The translations under genes were made by a program, and so were the position numbers. Positions 34,792-44,551 of a stretch of 64,000 bases of DNA are shown here, in pieces. Location of the stretch: the NCBI RefSeq assembly GCF_039830145.1, contig NZ_CP156082.1, positions 2,976,983 to 3,040,982 of the forward strand, written 5' to 3'. Each line of letters begins with the position of its first letter. Position 1 is the stretch's first letter. This stretch comes from Croceibacterium sp. TMG7-5b_MA50. Lineage in GTDB: Bacteria; Pseudomonadota; Alphaproteobacteria; Sphingomonadales; Sphingomonadaceae. A model generated the notes under the pieces. The model searched no databases and had not been told where the DNA came from. It saw only the letters and a program-made list of their open reading frames with translations.

Positions 34792-36127
34792 TGCCCGCTT
34801 CACGCTTGCGCTGATCGGTTGGCTTGGCGCGACCTTGCTGGCCCTGATTGCGTTTGCGGCCGCATGCGTCACCCCTGACCTGGTGGCTGCGCGGCTGGTC
34901 GCTGGCTTGGCGGTCGGGGGTGCCGTCGCCGGTCTGTGGCGGCACATCAACCGGACCAACCGCACGCTCGCCCGCTTCATGGAAGCGCTGCGTTATCGGG
35001 AATTCGCCGCGCGATTCGATGGACGCGGCGGGGCCGAGTTCGCCCGGCTGGGCGCGGCGCTGGATGGCGCCATGCAGGACCTGCAGGGGGAGCGGCTGGC
35101 GAGCGAGCGGGAGCTTCGGTTCCTGGAGGCGCTGGTGGACGACACGCCGGTGGCCTTGCTGAAGATCAGCGCGAGCGACGGCGTGACCCCCGCCAACAAG
35201 TCGGCCCGCCGCCTCTTCGATGCCCACGACGGCATTCGGCCGGGGGATTTCGCCATCTACGGCGCCACCTTCGCCCAGCAACTGGCCGATCCGGTCGGCG
35301 GAAGGCACCAATTGCTGCTGCTGCGCCTGCGCGATGGCCTGCAACGCGCGATCGTGCGCACCGCCGCGCTGGAACGGCTGGGCAGCCCCATCCATATCGT
35401 CAGCGTGGAGCCGGTGCAGGGCACGCTCGACAGCGTGGAAGTTGCCGCGCAGACCGACCTGGTACGGGTGCTGACGCACGAAATTCTCAATTCCCTGACA
35501 CCCGTCATGTCGCTGTCACGCACGCTGGACGTGATCCTGGACACGCCAGAGCCGGACCTTTCCAGCGCGCGCGAAGCGGCAGTTACTTTGTCGCGGCGGA
35601 CGGAAGGGCTGCGCAATTTCATCGACAGCTACCGGTCGGTCGCGCGATCCCCCGAGCCACGGCCGGTCCGCTTCAACGCCGGACCATTCGCGCACGAAAT
35701 GGAGCGGCTGTTCCGTGCCGAATGGCCAGGCTGCGAACTTGCGTTAGCGGCGGAGGAGGCGCTGACGCTGCACGCAGATCCCGACCTGCTGGCGCAGGTG
35801 CTGATCAACATCCTGCGCAATGCGGCGCAGGCGACGCGGCATCTGGCCAGGCCGCAGGTGCGGCTCACCATCGCCGCAAGCATCGCGGGCGTGCTGATCG
35901 AGGTGGAGGATAACGGCCCCGGCATCCCCGAAGGCAGCCGGTCCGACATCTTCCTACCATTCTACAGCACCCGACGCGAAGGCAGCGGCATCGGCCTCAA
36001 CCTGGTGCGGCAGATCGCCGTCGCGTCGGGCTGGTCGATCGAGGTGACCGGCGGCGACCTTGGTGGCGCGCTGATGCGGCTGGGCCTGCCCGCCGCTCCG
36101 TCAGCGGCCGACGTGCGGCAGCGGTAA
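34781..36127 (+). CDS. Sensor histidine kinase of the NtrB/NtrY type
   Basis: A 448-residue membrane kinase with two transmembrane helices near 8-28 and 36-54 and a very short periplasmic loop, so it may sense within the membrane or via partner proteins. A PAS-like segment follows (about 110-200). The H-box is LTHEILNSLTP with H233, the N-box NILRNAAQATRH, G1 EDNGPGIPEG and G2 GSGIGLNLVRQ. The H-box form fits kinases that pair with NtrC-type regulators. GGAG lies a few bases before the ATG, which sits inside the end of the regulator gene. Its likely signal is envelope stress or the ABC export substrate, by analogy only. Confidence 0.9.
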   Translation: MGFDARFTLALIGWLGATLLALIAFAAACVTPDLVAARLVAGLAVGGAVAGLWRHINRTNRTLARFMEALRYREFAARFDGRGGAEFARLGAALDGAMQDLQGERLASERELRFLEALVDDTPVALLKISASDGVTPANKSARRLFDAHDGIRPGDFAIYGATFAQQLADPVGGRHQLLLLRLRDGLQRAIVRTAALERLGSPIHIVSVEPVQGTLDSVEVAAQTDLVRVLTHEILNSLTPVMSLSRTLDVILDTPEPDLSSAREAAVTLSRRTEGLRNFIDSYRSVARSPEPRPVRFNAGPFAHEMERLFRAEWPGCELALAAEEALTLHADPDLLAQVLINILRNAAQATRHLARPQVRLTIAASIAGVLIEVEDNGPGIPEGSRSDIFLPFYSTRREGSGIGLNLVRQIAVASGWSIEVTGGDLGGALMRLGLPAAPSAADVRQR

Positions 36128-36144
36128 CGGGCCAGCCGGGCCCG
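36128..36144 (+). terminator. Short GC hairpin directly after the kinase gene
   Basis: CGGGCC and GGCCCG pair over 6 bp with a 5-base loop immediately after the stop codon. Without a T-run, termination is uncertain. Confidence 0.3.
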
Positions 36145-36226
36145 GTTCACCCCCAACGGTTGCGTTCACCCGCCTGCTGTCCGTAAGAGTCACGCTCCTC
36201 ACAGGAGAGACATTATCACTGGAAGC

Positions 36227-37612
36227 TTGTTCCGCCGTAAGCACGTGACCCCTGACCACGGAGGGCAGCAGGCACTCGCCCGCTCTCTCGGCTGGCCGCA
36301 TCTGATTGCCCTGGGGGTGGGCGCGATCGTCGGAACGGGTATCCTGACGTTGATCGGCGTCGGCGCGGACAAGGCCGGGCCGGCGGTGGTGCTGGCCTTC
36401 GCGGTGGCAGGGGTGATCTGCGCCTGTGCCGCGCTCGCCTACGCCGAGATGGCGACCATGATCCCGGCGTCGGGCAGCGCCTACACGTACACCTATGTCG
36501 TCATCGGGGAACTGCTCGCCTGGATCGTGGGGTGGAGCCTGATCCTGGAATATTCCCTGGTCGTCTCCGCCGTGGCGGTCGGCTGGTCCGGCTATGCTGC
36601 TCCGCTGCTGCGCGAGACGCTGGGTGTGCCCACCGCACTGATGCAGGGACCCGAACTTGGCGGGATCATCAACCTGCCGGCGGTCGCCATCATCGCCGTC
36701 GTCGCCGGCCTGCTGCTGCGCGGGACGCGGGAAAGCGCGACCGTCAATGCGGTGCTAGTGCTGGTCAAGATCGTCGCGCTGGTCGTGTTCGTGATCGTCG
36801 CCATGCCCGCTTTCGACACCGCCAACATGGTGCCGTTCAGCCCGTACGGCTTTGCCAAGACCATGGGCCCGGACGGGGTCGAGCGCGGCGTCATGGCGGC
36901 GGCGGCGATCATCTTCTTTGCCTTCTACGGCTTCGATGCCATCGCTACCGCGGCGGAGGAGGCGAAGAACCCCGGCCGCGATCTCAAGATCGGCATTGTC
37001 GGCTCCATGCTCATCTGTGTCGCCATCTATGTGGCGGTGGGCGGCGCGGCCGTCGGCGCGGTGTCCTATACCCGTTTCGCCAACAGTCCGGAGCCGCTGG
37101 CGCTGATCCTGCGCGAACTGGGCCAGCCGCTGGCGGCGCAATACCTGGCCGCGTCGGCGGTGATCGCGCTGCCGACGGTGATCCTCGCCTTCTTCTACGG
37201 GCAGAGCCGGATCTTCTTCACCATGGCGCGCGACGGCATGCTGCCGGCCAGCCTGGCGCAGGTGTCGGCGCGCGGCACACCGGTCAGGATCACGCTGTTC
37301 ACCGCCGCCATCGTGGCCGTGCTGGCGGGCCTGATCCCGTTGGGCGAGCTGGCCGCGCTGGCCAATGCCGGCACGCTGGCGGCGTTCACCGCCGTGTCGG
37401 CCTGCATGCTGATCATGCGCCGGCGCGCGCCCGATGCCCGGCGCACCTTCGCCACGCCGCTGCCATGGCTGGTCGGCCCGGTGGCCATCGGCGGCTGCGC
37501 CTATCTGTTCTTCAGCCTGCCGGTCCAGACCCAGATCTGGTTCGGCGTATGGAACATTGTCGGCCTGGCGGTCTACTTCCTTTACAGCCGTAAGCGAGCG
37601 GTGATCGCCTGA
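36227..37612 (+). CDS. APC-superfamily amino acid permease
   Basis: A 461-residue inner-membrane protein with about 12 transmembrane helices. The first helix carries the consensus GVGAIVGTGILTLIG, which forms the unwound substrate-binding region of APC transporters. AYAEMATMIPASGSAYTYTY and FFAFYGFDAIATAAEEAKNPGRD are also typical of the cationic/neutral amino acid group (YfnA/CAT-like). It should import or exchange amino acids by proton coupling. The start is uncertain. The TTG at 36227 is the first usual start codon, yet the good ribosome site AGGAGA (36203-36208) lies 18 bases away and would suit an ATC or ATT start at 36215 or 36212. Nothing nearby shows the substrate. Confidence 0.87.
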   Translation: MFRRKHVTPDHGGQQALARSLGWPHLIALGVGAIVGTGILTLIGVGADKAGPAVVLAFAVAGVICACAALAYAEMATMIPASGSAYTYTYVVIGELLAWIVGWSLILEYSLVVSAVAVGWSGYAAPLLRETLGVPTALMQGPELGGIINLPAVAIIAVVAGLLLRGTRESATVNAVLVLVKIVALVVFVIVAMPAFDTANMVPFSPYGFAKTMGPDGVERGVMAAAAIIFFAFYGFDAIATAAEEAKNPGRDLKIGIVGSMLICVAIYVAVGGAAVGAVSYTRFANSPEPLALILRELGQPLAAQYLAASAVIALPTVILAFFYGQSRIFFTMARDGMLPASLAQVSARGTPVRITLFTAAIVAVLAGLIPLGELAALANAGTLAAFTAVSACMLIMRRRAPDARRTFATPLPWLVGPVAIGGCAYLFFSLPVQTQIWFGVWNIVGLAVYFLYSRKRAVIA

Positions 37613-37791
37613 GGCGAGCCGTCCGGAACATGGTCGCCGCCGTCACGTTGGCATTTGCGGCGGTGGATTGAACCTGCGCCTGACGCTTCCGCCCCGATCT
37701 GCGCAGCTTCCCGCCGCGCCCGTTCTAGAGACCACGAGATGCATGACCGCGCTGCCGCCCGTCCAAGTGGTTCGTCAGGACCCTGCCGGGC

Positions 37792-39570
37792 ATGATCGCA
37801 TCGATCCAGGGGTTCATTGACGCGCACAGTGCGGCCATCGGTCTGCTGATCCTGGCGGCGATGTTCGTCGAGTTCCTGCGGGAGCGGTTCCCCGTGACGG
37901 TTGTCGCGCTGATCGGCACCTGCGCGTTCCTGGTGACTGGGCTGCTGGACGCGGACGGTTTCTTCGGCACATTCAGCAACAGCGCGCCCATTGCGGTAGG
38001 CGCCATGCTGGTGCTGTCCGGCGCGCTGATGCGCACGGGAGCGATCGAGGCCGTCATCAACGTCATCGTCGCCCGGGCGACGCGCCGGCCCCGGCTGGCG
38101 GTGGTGGAGGTGTTCGCCGGCCTGCTGGTCGCCTCCCCCTTCCTGAACAACACGCCGGTGGTGGTGATCATGATCCCCATCATGTTCCGCCTGGCGGAAG
38201 CGACGGGAATCCCGGCGAAGCGGCTGCTGATGCCGATGTCGATACTGGCGGTGCTGGGCGGCTGCCTGTCGCTGATCGGCACCTCCACAAACCTGATCGT
38301 CGACGGCATCGCGCGCAAGGCGGGAATGCCGGCATTCGGCATCTTCGAGATCACGCCCTACGGCCTTGCTGGCGTGATCGCCGGCATTGTGGCGATCCTG
38401 TTGCTCATCCGCCTGCTGCCGAGCGATCCGGTGTCGAACGAGAATGCCGGGGCGGGCGCCGACTACCTGACGGAACTGACGCCAAGCGCAGGGTGCCAGT
38501 TGATCGATCGGCCTTTGCCGAGCCTGCCCCTGTTCAAGGGCGGTGTGAAGCTGCTGGGGCTGAGGCGCGGTATGGAGACATTGCGCCGCGGACTCGAAGA
38601 TCGTTTCCTGCGGCGGGGCGACCGGCTGGTCGTACGGGCCAGCGCGGTGGAGCTGATGACGCTGCGCACCAGCCGCGATTTCGAGATCGGCATCGGTGGC
38701 CCGACCAGTCCGGCGGCCGATGTGGGCGAAGCGGTGGAGACGATGATCTCCCCCTCCCACCCATCCATCGGGCGGCGATTGGCGGACATCCCGTTCCTCA
38801 GCCGGGTGGGTGTCCGCGTGCTGGGCGTGTCGCGCCACAATCACCTGCCCGGTCCGGACCTCGGCAATGCGCGCATCCGGGCGGCCGACCGACTGCTCGT
38901 TACCGGGGAGCCACGGCAGATCCAGCAATTGCGGGAGAATCGCAACCTGCTGGGCGTAGATCAGACGCTGACCCGGCCCTTCCGCCGCAACAAGGCCCCG
39001 ATCGCCATCGGAGCTTTGGCCGTGACGGTGGCGGTCGCCGCGTTCGATCTGGTGCCGATCTCCATCGCTGCGGTCATCGCCATCGGCGTCATCCTGGTGA
39101 CGCGCTGCATTGATGCGGAGGAGGCGTGGTCGTCGATCGATGGTAACGTGCTGATCCTGATCCTCGCCATGCTGGCGGTCGGCACCGGGCTGGAGCAGGC
39201 TGGCAGCGTGGAGCTGATGGTGTCTTGGTTCACCCCGCTGCTCGCCACTGCGTCGCCCACGGCGCTGATCTTCGTGATCTACTTCGTGACGCTGCTGCTG
39301 TCGGAACTGCTCAGCAACAATGCGGTCGCCGCGATCGTCACCCCGGTGGTGATCCAGCTGGCGATGGATCTAGGCATCGATGCCCGGCCGTTGATCATCG
39401 CCGTCATGATCGGCGCGTCGGCCTGCTTCGCGACACCGATCGGGTACCAGACCAACGCGCTGGTCTACACCGCGGGTGAATATCGGTTCGCGGATTTCGT
39501 GCGCATCGGCGTGCCGACCAACATCATCGTGGGGGTGGCCGTGTGCCTCGCCATCGTCGCCCTCGGCTGA
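37792..39570 (+). CDS. SLC13/DASS-type permease with cytoplasmic TrkA-C domains
   Basis: A 592-residue membrane protein. The N-terminal half carries the ion-transporter core with FLNNTPVVVIMIPIM and LSLIGTSTNLIVDG, matching the S-N-T motifs of the divalent-anion/sodium symporter fold. A central soluble part (about 225-390) has two TrkA-C-like modules (FEIGIGGPTS and GVRVLGVSRHNHLP, then RAADRLLVTGE). The C-terminal half repeats the core with ELLSNNAVAAIVTPVVIQL and IGYQTNALVYTAGEY. Such fusions carry sulfate, silicate or dicarboxylates. The TrkA-C modules may regulate by ligand binding. It stands alone, 65 bases before the Mrp operon, so a link to ion homeostasis is possible. Confidence 0.85.
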   Translation: MIASIQGFIDAHSAAIGLLILAAMFVEFLRERFPVTVVALIGTCAFLVTGLLDADGFFGTFSNSAPIAVGAMLVLSGALMRTGAIEAVINVIVARATRRPRLAVVEVFAGLLVASPFLNNTPVVVIMIPIMFRLAEATGIPAKRLLMPMSILAVLGGCLSLIGTSTNLIVDGIARKAGMPAFGIFEITPYGLAGVIAGIVAILLLIRLLPSDPVSNENAGAGADYLTELTPSAGCQLIDRPLPSLPLFKGGVKLLGLRRGMETLRRGLEDRFLRRGDRLVVRASAVELMTLRTSRDFEIGIGGPTSPAADVGEAVETMISPSHPSIGRRLADIPFLSRVGVRVLGVSRHNHLPGPDLGNARIRAADRLLVTGEPRQIQQLRENRNLLGVDQTLTRPFRRNKAPIAIGALAVTVAVAAFDLVPISIAAVIAIGVILVTRCIDAEEAWSSIDGNVLILILAMLAVGTGLEQAGSVELMVSWFTPLLATASPTALIFVIYFVTLLLSELLSNNAVAAIVTPVVIQLAMDLGIDARPLIIAVMIGASACFATPIGYQTNALVYTAGEYRFADFVRIGVPTNIIVGVAVCLAIVALG

Positions 39571-39635
39571 GCAGCCGGCAACAAGAATGTCGCGGATGGG
39601 CTGTTTTCCGCGCCCGAGTGCGGCAATAGCCCTGC

Positions 39636-42374
39636 ATGTTCACGATTCTCCTGATCTCGCTGGTCGGCGCGCTGTTGATGCCGCTGTTCGCGCGCGTGAT
39701 CGGCAAAGGTGCGGGCCTTGTCATCGCGCTGCTGCCGGCGGGATTGCTGATCGCCTTCGTTCGCCTCGCCGAGTTCGTGGAGCGGGGCTGGGTGCTGGGC
39801 GAGGGGCGGCAATGGGCGCCGATGCTGGGGCTGGACCTGACCTTCCGGCTGGACGGATTCTCCTTCCTGTTCTGCTTGCTGATCACGGGGATCGGTGCGC
39901 TCGTCATCATCTATGCCGGCGCCTATCTGACGACGAAGTCGCGGGTGGAGCGCAGTCGGTTCTTCCTGCTGATCCTCCTGTTCCTTTCCGCCATGCTGGT
40001 CACCGTGCTGGCGGAGAACCTGCTGGTCATGCTGATGGCGTGGGAGGCGACCAGCATCATCTCGTTCCTGTTAATCGGTTTCGACAGCCGCAGCGCGCGG
40101 TCACGGCGGGCGGCGTTGATGGCGTTGCAGGTCACGGCGTTCGGCGGGCTGATGCTGCTGGCCGCGGTGCTGATGATCGGGCACGTTCTCGACACCTATT
40201 CGATGGCGGTGGCGATCGACCGGGCCGACCTGCTGGCGGCGAGCCCCTATGGCGGCCCGATCGTCGCCTGCATCCTGATCGCGGCGTTCACCAAATCGGC
40301 GCAGTTCCCGTTCCACTTCTGGCTGCCGAATGCGATGCAGGCGCCCACGCCTGCCTCCGCCTATCTTCACTCGGCGACGATGGTGAAGCTGGGCATCTAT
40401 CTGCTCGCCCGGTTCGAGCCGGTGTTCGCCGCGATCAGCTGGGGCCGGCCGGTCGTGATAACGGTTGCATGCATCACGATGCTGGTGGCCGCAGTGCAGG
40501 CGTTGCGGGCGGAAAGCTTCAAGAGTGCGCTCGCCTATTCCACCATCGCCTCGCTAGGCATCCTGACGCTGCTTGTCGGGCTGGACGGTCCGGCGGCGAC
40601 GGTGGCCATGGTCGGCTTCCTGCTGTCGCATGCCTTGTACAAGGCGGCGCTGTTCTTCTGCGCAGGGTCGGTGTTGCACGCCACGGGGACGCAGCGGCTG
40701 CGTCCGACCAGCGGGCTGGTGCGCGTCCTGCCGCTGACCGCCGTGGCGAGCCTCGGCGCGAGCCTGTCAATGGCCGGCATTCCGCCGTTCCTGGGCTTCG
40801 TATCCAAGGAATTCCTGTTCGAAGCGCAGCTTGAGAGCAGCTGGGAGACGATCCCGCTGGCAGCGGCGGTGATCGTCAATGCCGTGATGGTGGGCGTGGC
40901 CGGGGTCGTCACCCTGCGGCCGTTCTTCCTGGGGCGGCGGGACGGTCAGGTCAGGCAGATCGATGTGCGCCACGGGGAAAGCTTCTCCCTGGTGATGCCG
41001 CCGCTGGTGCTGGCGCTGGCGGGCCTGATCCTCAGCCTGGAGCCCGACTGGATGACCCGCGTGGTACTTCGTCCGGCGGTGGCCGCCGTGTACCGTGCGC
41101 CCGTGCAGGTCGATATCGCGGTATGGCACGGCATCACTCCGATGCTGCTGCTGAGCGCGGTGGTGCTGACCATCGGGGCGCTGATCGTCCGTTTCTGGCG
41201 GCCGATCCACGCCAGGCTGCGGGCGATGGATCGGTTCGACACGCTGGCGGTGGAGCGGATTTGGGAGGCGAGCCTGCGCGGTCTGATCCGCGGCGCCAAC
41301 GCGATCACGCAGGTGCTGCAGCATGGTGATCTGCGCCGGTATCTGCTGCTGGTGGTTGTCGGCGTCGCGGCGCTTGGCGCGTGGTCAATGGCCGCCGTGG
41401 GCCTGCCGCGCCTGCCCGTCGGGGACCCGATCCGGGTCGCCCCGGCGATCGTGGCGCTGGCCGGGCTGGGCGGGGGCATCGCGGCGACGCGCGCCGCCAG
41501 CCTGCTGGGCGCGATGATCGCGACCGGGCTGACGGGCTTTGCCATCGCGCTGACCTTCATGATGAACGGGGCGCCCGATCTGGCGCTGACGCAGTTCGCG
41601 GTGGAGGTGCTGCTGGTGGTACTGCTGACCGCGCTGCTGCTGGCCGTGCCGCTGGCGACGGCGGCTACTCGAAGCCCGCTGATGCGGCGGGTCGATGCGC
41701 TGGTCGCCTGTGCCGTCGGCGTCCTGCTGTTCTGCGGCTTCGTCGACATGGCGGCCGATCCGCAAGCATCCCCGGCAAGCGAGTTCTACGGCCGCGCCGC
41801 CTATCTGGTCGGCAAGGGGCACAATGTGGTGAATGTCATCCTGGTGGACTTCCGCGCGTTCGATACGCTGGGGGAAACCACCGTGATCGCGATCGCCGCG
41901 GTGCTGGCCCGATCCCTGCTGATGACGCGCGGGGGCACCGTGCTGGCAGGTCAGCCGCAGCCGGTGCATTTCTCCCTCATGGTGTCGGGCCGGGTGCTCA
42001 GCTGGCTGCTGTTCGCCGCGTCGCTCGTCATCCTGTGGCGTGGTCACGACCAGCCTGGCGGTGGCTTCGTCGGCGGGCTGGTCGCGGCGCTCGCCTTTGC
42101 GCTGCTGGCGCTTGCCTATGGCGTCGACTGGGCGGAGCGCGCCCTTCGGGTCCGCCCGCTGACTCTAGTGGGCGCCGGCATGCTGTGCGCGCTGGCGAGC
42201 GGCCTTCCCGGCGTGATGGCCGGACAGCCATACCTGACCCACCTGTGGTGGGAGCCTGATGGATGGCTGCCCAAGGTGGGTACGACGATGGTTTTCGACC
42301 TGGGGGTGTATCTGGTGGTGCTCGGCGCCGTGCTGACCTTCCTGTTCGGCCTGCAGCGGGAGGCGGCGCGATGA
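39636..42374 (+). CDS. mrpA: Mrp Na+/H+ antiporter subunit A fused to subunit B
   Basis: A 912-residue polytopic protein. The first 500 residues are homologous to complex-I NuoL, with MAWEATSIISFLLIGF and AFTKSAQFPFHFWLPNAMQAPTPASAYLHSATMVK carrying the key Glu and Lys residues. The A-specific C-terminal domain (about 600-690) contains MMNGAPDLALTQFAVEVLL. From about 775 an MrpB domain follows: FSLMVSGRVLSW, HDQPGGGFVGGL and GTTMVFDLGVYLVVLGAV. The A-B fusion is common in alphaproteobacteria. The complex exchanges Na+ for H+ and helps with alkali and salt tolerance. It starts a seven-function operon with ATGA overlaps. Confidence 0.95.
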   Translation: MFTILLISLVGALLMPLFARVIGKGAGLVIALLPAGLLIAFVRLAEFVERGWVLGEGRQWAPMLGLDLTFRLDGFSFLFCLLITGIGALVIIYAGAYLTTKSRVERSRFFLLILLFLSAMLVTVLAENLLVMLMAWEATSIISFLLIGFDSRSARSRRAALMALQVTAFGGLMLLAAVLMIGHVLDTYSMAVAIDRADLLAASPYGGPIVACILIAAFTKSAQFPFHFWLPNAMQAPTPASAYLHSATMVKLGIYLLARFEPVFAAISWGRPVVITVACITMLVAAVQALRAESFKSALAYSTIASLGILTLLVGLDGPAATVAMVGFLLSHALYKAALFFCAGSVLHATGTQRLRPTSGLVRVLPLTAVASLGASLSMAGIPPFLGFVSKEFLFEAQLESSWETIPLAAAVIVNAVMVGVAGVVTLRPFFLGRRDGQVRQIDVRHGESFSLVMPPLVLALAGLILSLEPDWMTRVVLRPAVAAVYRAPVQVDIAVWHGITPMLLLSAVVLTIGALIVRFWRPIHARLRAMDRFDTLAVERIWEASLRGLIRGANAITQVLQHGDLRRYLLLVVVGVAALGAWSMAAVGLPRLPVGDPIRVAPAIVALAGLGGGIAATRAASLLGAMIATGLTGFAIALTFMMNGAPDLALTQFAVEVLLVVLLTALLLAVPLATAATRSPLMRRVDALVACAVGVLLFCGFVDMAADPQASPASEFYGRAAYLVGKGHNVVNVILVDFRAFDTLGETTVIAIAAVLARSLLMTRGGTVLAGQPQPVHFSLMVSGRVLSWLLFAASLVILWRGHDQPGGGFVGGLVAALAFALLALAYGVDWAERALRVRPLTLVGAGMLCALASGLPGVMAGQPYLTHLWWEPDGWLPKVGTTMVFDLGVYLVVLGAVLTFLFGLQREAAR

Positions 42375-42751
42375 CGATCCTCTATGCCTTCGTCGGGGCG
42401 GCGATCATCGCCTGCGCCCTGTTCATGATCCTGTCGCGCAATCTGGTGCGGGTGCTGCTGGGCCTGTCCATGTTGGCGACTGGCGCAAACCTGCTGCTGT
42501 CGCTGGCGGGCAAGATCCGCAGCGAGCAACCGCCGATCATCGCGGACGGGCAGCAGACCTTGGGCCAGGCGGCCGATCCGCTGGCCCAGGCACTGGTGCT
42601 GACCGCGATCGTGATCGGCTTCGCTCTGACCGTCGTCCTGGCCGTGCTGGTGCTGCGTGCATGGCGCGCGGAGAGGTCGGTGGATTCGCGGCAGGTGGAA
42701 GCAGCGGAATCCCTCGGCCCGCCGCAGGAGCGGGATCCGACGAATGCCTGA
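42371..42751 (+). CDS. mrpC: Mrp Na+/H+ antiporter subunit C
   Basis: A 126-residue NuoK-like protein with three transmembrane helices (AFVGAAIIACALFMIL, LVRVLLGLSMLATGANLLLS and ALVLTAIVIGFALTVVLAVL). It contains the conserved DPLAQALVLTAIVIG stretch of MrpC. Its ATG overlaps the stop of mrpA as ATGA. It assembles with subunits A and D in the membrane antiporter core. Confidence 0.94.
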   Translation: MTILYAFVGAAIIACALFMILSRNLVRVLLGLSMLATGANLLLSLAGKIRSEQPPIIADGQQTLGQAADPLAQALVLTAIVIGFALTVVLAVLVLRAWRAERSVDSRQVEAAESLGPPQERDPTNA

Positions 42752-44219
42752 CGCGCTGCTGGTGATGACCCCGGTGGCGGTGCCGTTCATCGGCGCCGTG
42801 CTTGCGCTGCTCGCACGCGGGCGGCCTGCCCTGACGAGGGCGGTCGGCCTGATCGCGCTGGCGGCGCTTGCGGCACTGTCGCTGGCGCTGTTCTGGCGCA
42901 CGGCAGGGGGCGTGCGGCTGGTCGGCAGTGTCTTCGGCGGCTGGCCGCAGCCGTTCGGGATCGGCTTTGTCGCGGCGCTCCCGGGCGCGGCGCTGGTGCT
43001 GGTCACGGCGCTGGTGGCGCTCGCCTCCGCGATCTATGCACTTGGCGATATCGGGCCGCGTCGCCGCCGTTCCGGCTACGACGCGCTGATGCTGGCCATG
43101 ATCGGCGCGGTGAACGGCGCCTTCCTGACGGACGACCTGTTCAACCTGTATGTCTGGTTCGAGCTGGCGCTGGTTTCCGCCCTAGGGCTGCTGACAATCG
43201 ATCGCCGGCGCACGCAGATCGACGGCGCGATCCGCTACGCCACATTCGGGATGCTGGGCGCGACCTTCATCCTGCTCGGCATCGGGATGATGTATGGCAG
43301 CACGGGAACGCTGGACATTTCGCGCGCCGCGGCGGCGCTGGCCGATCAGCCGCGCAGTGCCGCCACCGTCATCGCCGCCGCGCTGCTGCTGGGCGGATTC
43401 GCATTGAAGGCCGGGCTGTTCCCCTTTCACCTGTGGCTGCCCGCATCCTACCACACGGCGCCCGTGACTGTGGCGGCGCTGTTCGCCGGATTGCTGACCA
43501 AGATGGGCTTCTATGCCCTGCTGCTGGTGTTCGCCGGCCTGTACGGAGTGGGTTCGGGCGGCCTTCCGGCGGAACAGCTCATGCCGGCGTTGGGCCTGAT
43601 CGCGGCGGCGACCATGGTCGTGTGCGCGGCTGGTGCGTTGGCACAGACGGACATGCGGCGGCTGCTGGCCTATCATGTGATCGCGCAGGTCGGCTACATG
43701 ATGGCGGCGCTGGCCCTGGCCACTCGCGAAGGGCTGGCGGCGGCGGTGTTCTACATGGTCCATTCGATCATCGTGCAGGCCAACCTGTTCCTTGGCGCCG
43801 GTCTAATTCGGCGCGCCAGCGGCAGTTGGGACCTGACCCGTACGGGCGGCATGGTGCGGCAGGAGCCGCTATTCGCGCTGCTGTTTGCGGTTCCGGTGCT
43901 GTCGCTGGCCGGCATTCCGCCGCTGTCGGGATTCTTCGCCAAGCTTATCATGATCCGCGAAAGTTTCGATGCCGGCATGCCTTGGCTCGGCGCGATCGGC
44001 CTCCTGGCCGGGCTGATGACGATCGTGTCCATGGCGCTGTTCTGGTCCGATGCCTGCTGGAAGGACCCGCGCAATGGCCGGACGCAGCGCCCCCTGCCGC
44101 GGAGCGGGCTGCTGGCGATGGGCATGCTGTCGGGCGCGACGCTGGCGATCGGGCTGGCGCCGGGCTGGCTGCTGAATGTCGCACGGCTCTCCGCGCGCTC
44201 CCTGGGAGAGCTCGGATGA
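42744..44219 (+). CDS. mrpD: Mrp Na+/H+ antiporter subunit D
   Basis: A 491-residue NuoM/N-like proton-translocating subunit. Key segments are FNLYVWFELALVSALGLL (with the membrane Glu), KAGLFPFHLWLPASYHTAPV (with the conserved Lys) and LAGIPPLSGFFAKLIM. The chosen ATG lies inside the last codons of mrpC, an eight-base overlap; a longer open frame upstream would run through mrpC. It probably forms the proton path opposite subunit A. Confidence 0.95.
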   Translation: MPDALLVMTPVAVPFIGAVLALLARGRPALTRAVGLIALAALAALSLALFWRTAGGVRLVGSVFGGWPQPFGIGFVAALPGAALVLVTALVALASAIYALGDIGPRRRRSGYDALMLAMIGAVNGAFLTDDLFNLYVWFELALVSALGLLTIDRRRTQIDGAIRYATFGMLGATFILLGIGMMYGSTGTLDISRAAAALADQPRSAATVIAAALLLGGFALKAGLFPFHLWLPASYHTAPVTVAALFAGLLTKMGFYALLLVFAGLYGVGSGGLPAEQLMPALGLIAAATMVVCAAGALAQTDMRRLLAYHVIAQVGYMMAALALATREGLAAAVFYMVHSIIVQANLFLGAGLIRRASGSWDLTRTGGMVRQEPLFALLFAVPVLSLAGIPPLSGFFAKLIMIRESFDAGMPWLGAIGLLAGLMTIVSMALFWSDACWKDPRNGRTQRPLPRSGLLAMGMLSGATLAIGLAPGWLLNVARLSARSLGELG

Positions 44220-44551
44220 TTGCGCTGCGCCGTGCCCGGGCTGTGCTGATGCTGGTGGCGGTGTTCCTGTGGGATCTGGTTGTCGCCTCTCTGGGTGTGG
44301 CGCGCATCGTGCTGTCGCCGCGTATCGGTACCTCGCCCGCGATCATCGTGGTCCCGACCGAGCTGGAACGCCCATGGGCGGTGGCGCTGGCGGCGTACTT
44401 TGCCTCGCTGACGCCCGGCTCGACCTGCCTGCACGTGTCGGACGATCGGCGCCTGCTGTATATTCACGTCCTGCATACGCCCGATGCGGCCGAATGGGCG
44501 GCGCGTTTCAAGCGGCACTTCGTACGCTGGATCAGGGAACTGGAAGCATGA
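44216..44551 (+). CDS. mrpE: Mrp Na+/H+ antiporter subunit E
   Basis: A 111-residue small subunit with one or two N-terminal helices (VLMLVAVFLWDLVVASLGVA) and a cytoplasmic domain including LASLTPGSTCLHVS-like sequence (YFASLTPGSTCLHVSDD) and LYIHVL, which is the MrpE signature. GGGAGAG precedes the ATG, which overlaps the mrpD stop as ATGA. It is needed for complex assembly rather than ion transfer. Confidence 0.93.
   Translation: MIALRRARAVLMLVAVFLWDLVVASLGVARIVLSPRIGTSPAIIVVPTELERPWAVALAAYFASLTPGSTCLHVSDDRRLLYIHVLHTPDAAEWAARFKRHFVRWIRELEA

Noticed and set aside
36128..36226. Riboswitch upstream of the amino acid permease
   Set aside because: Only about 100 bases with one short GC hairpin; no recognisable lysine, glycine or SAM aptamer core.
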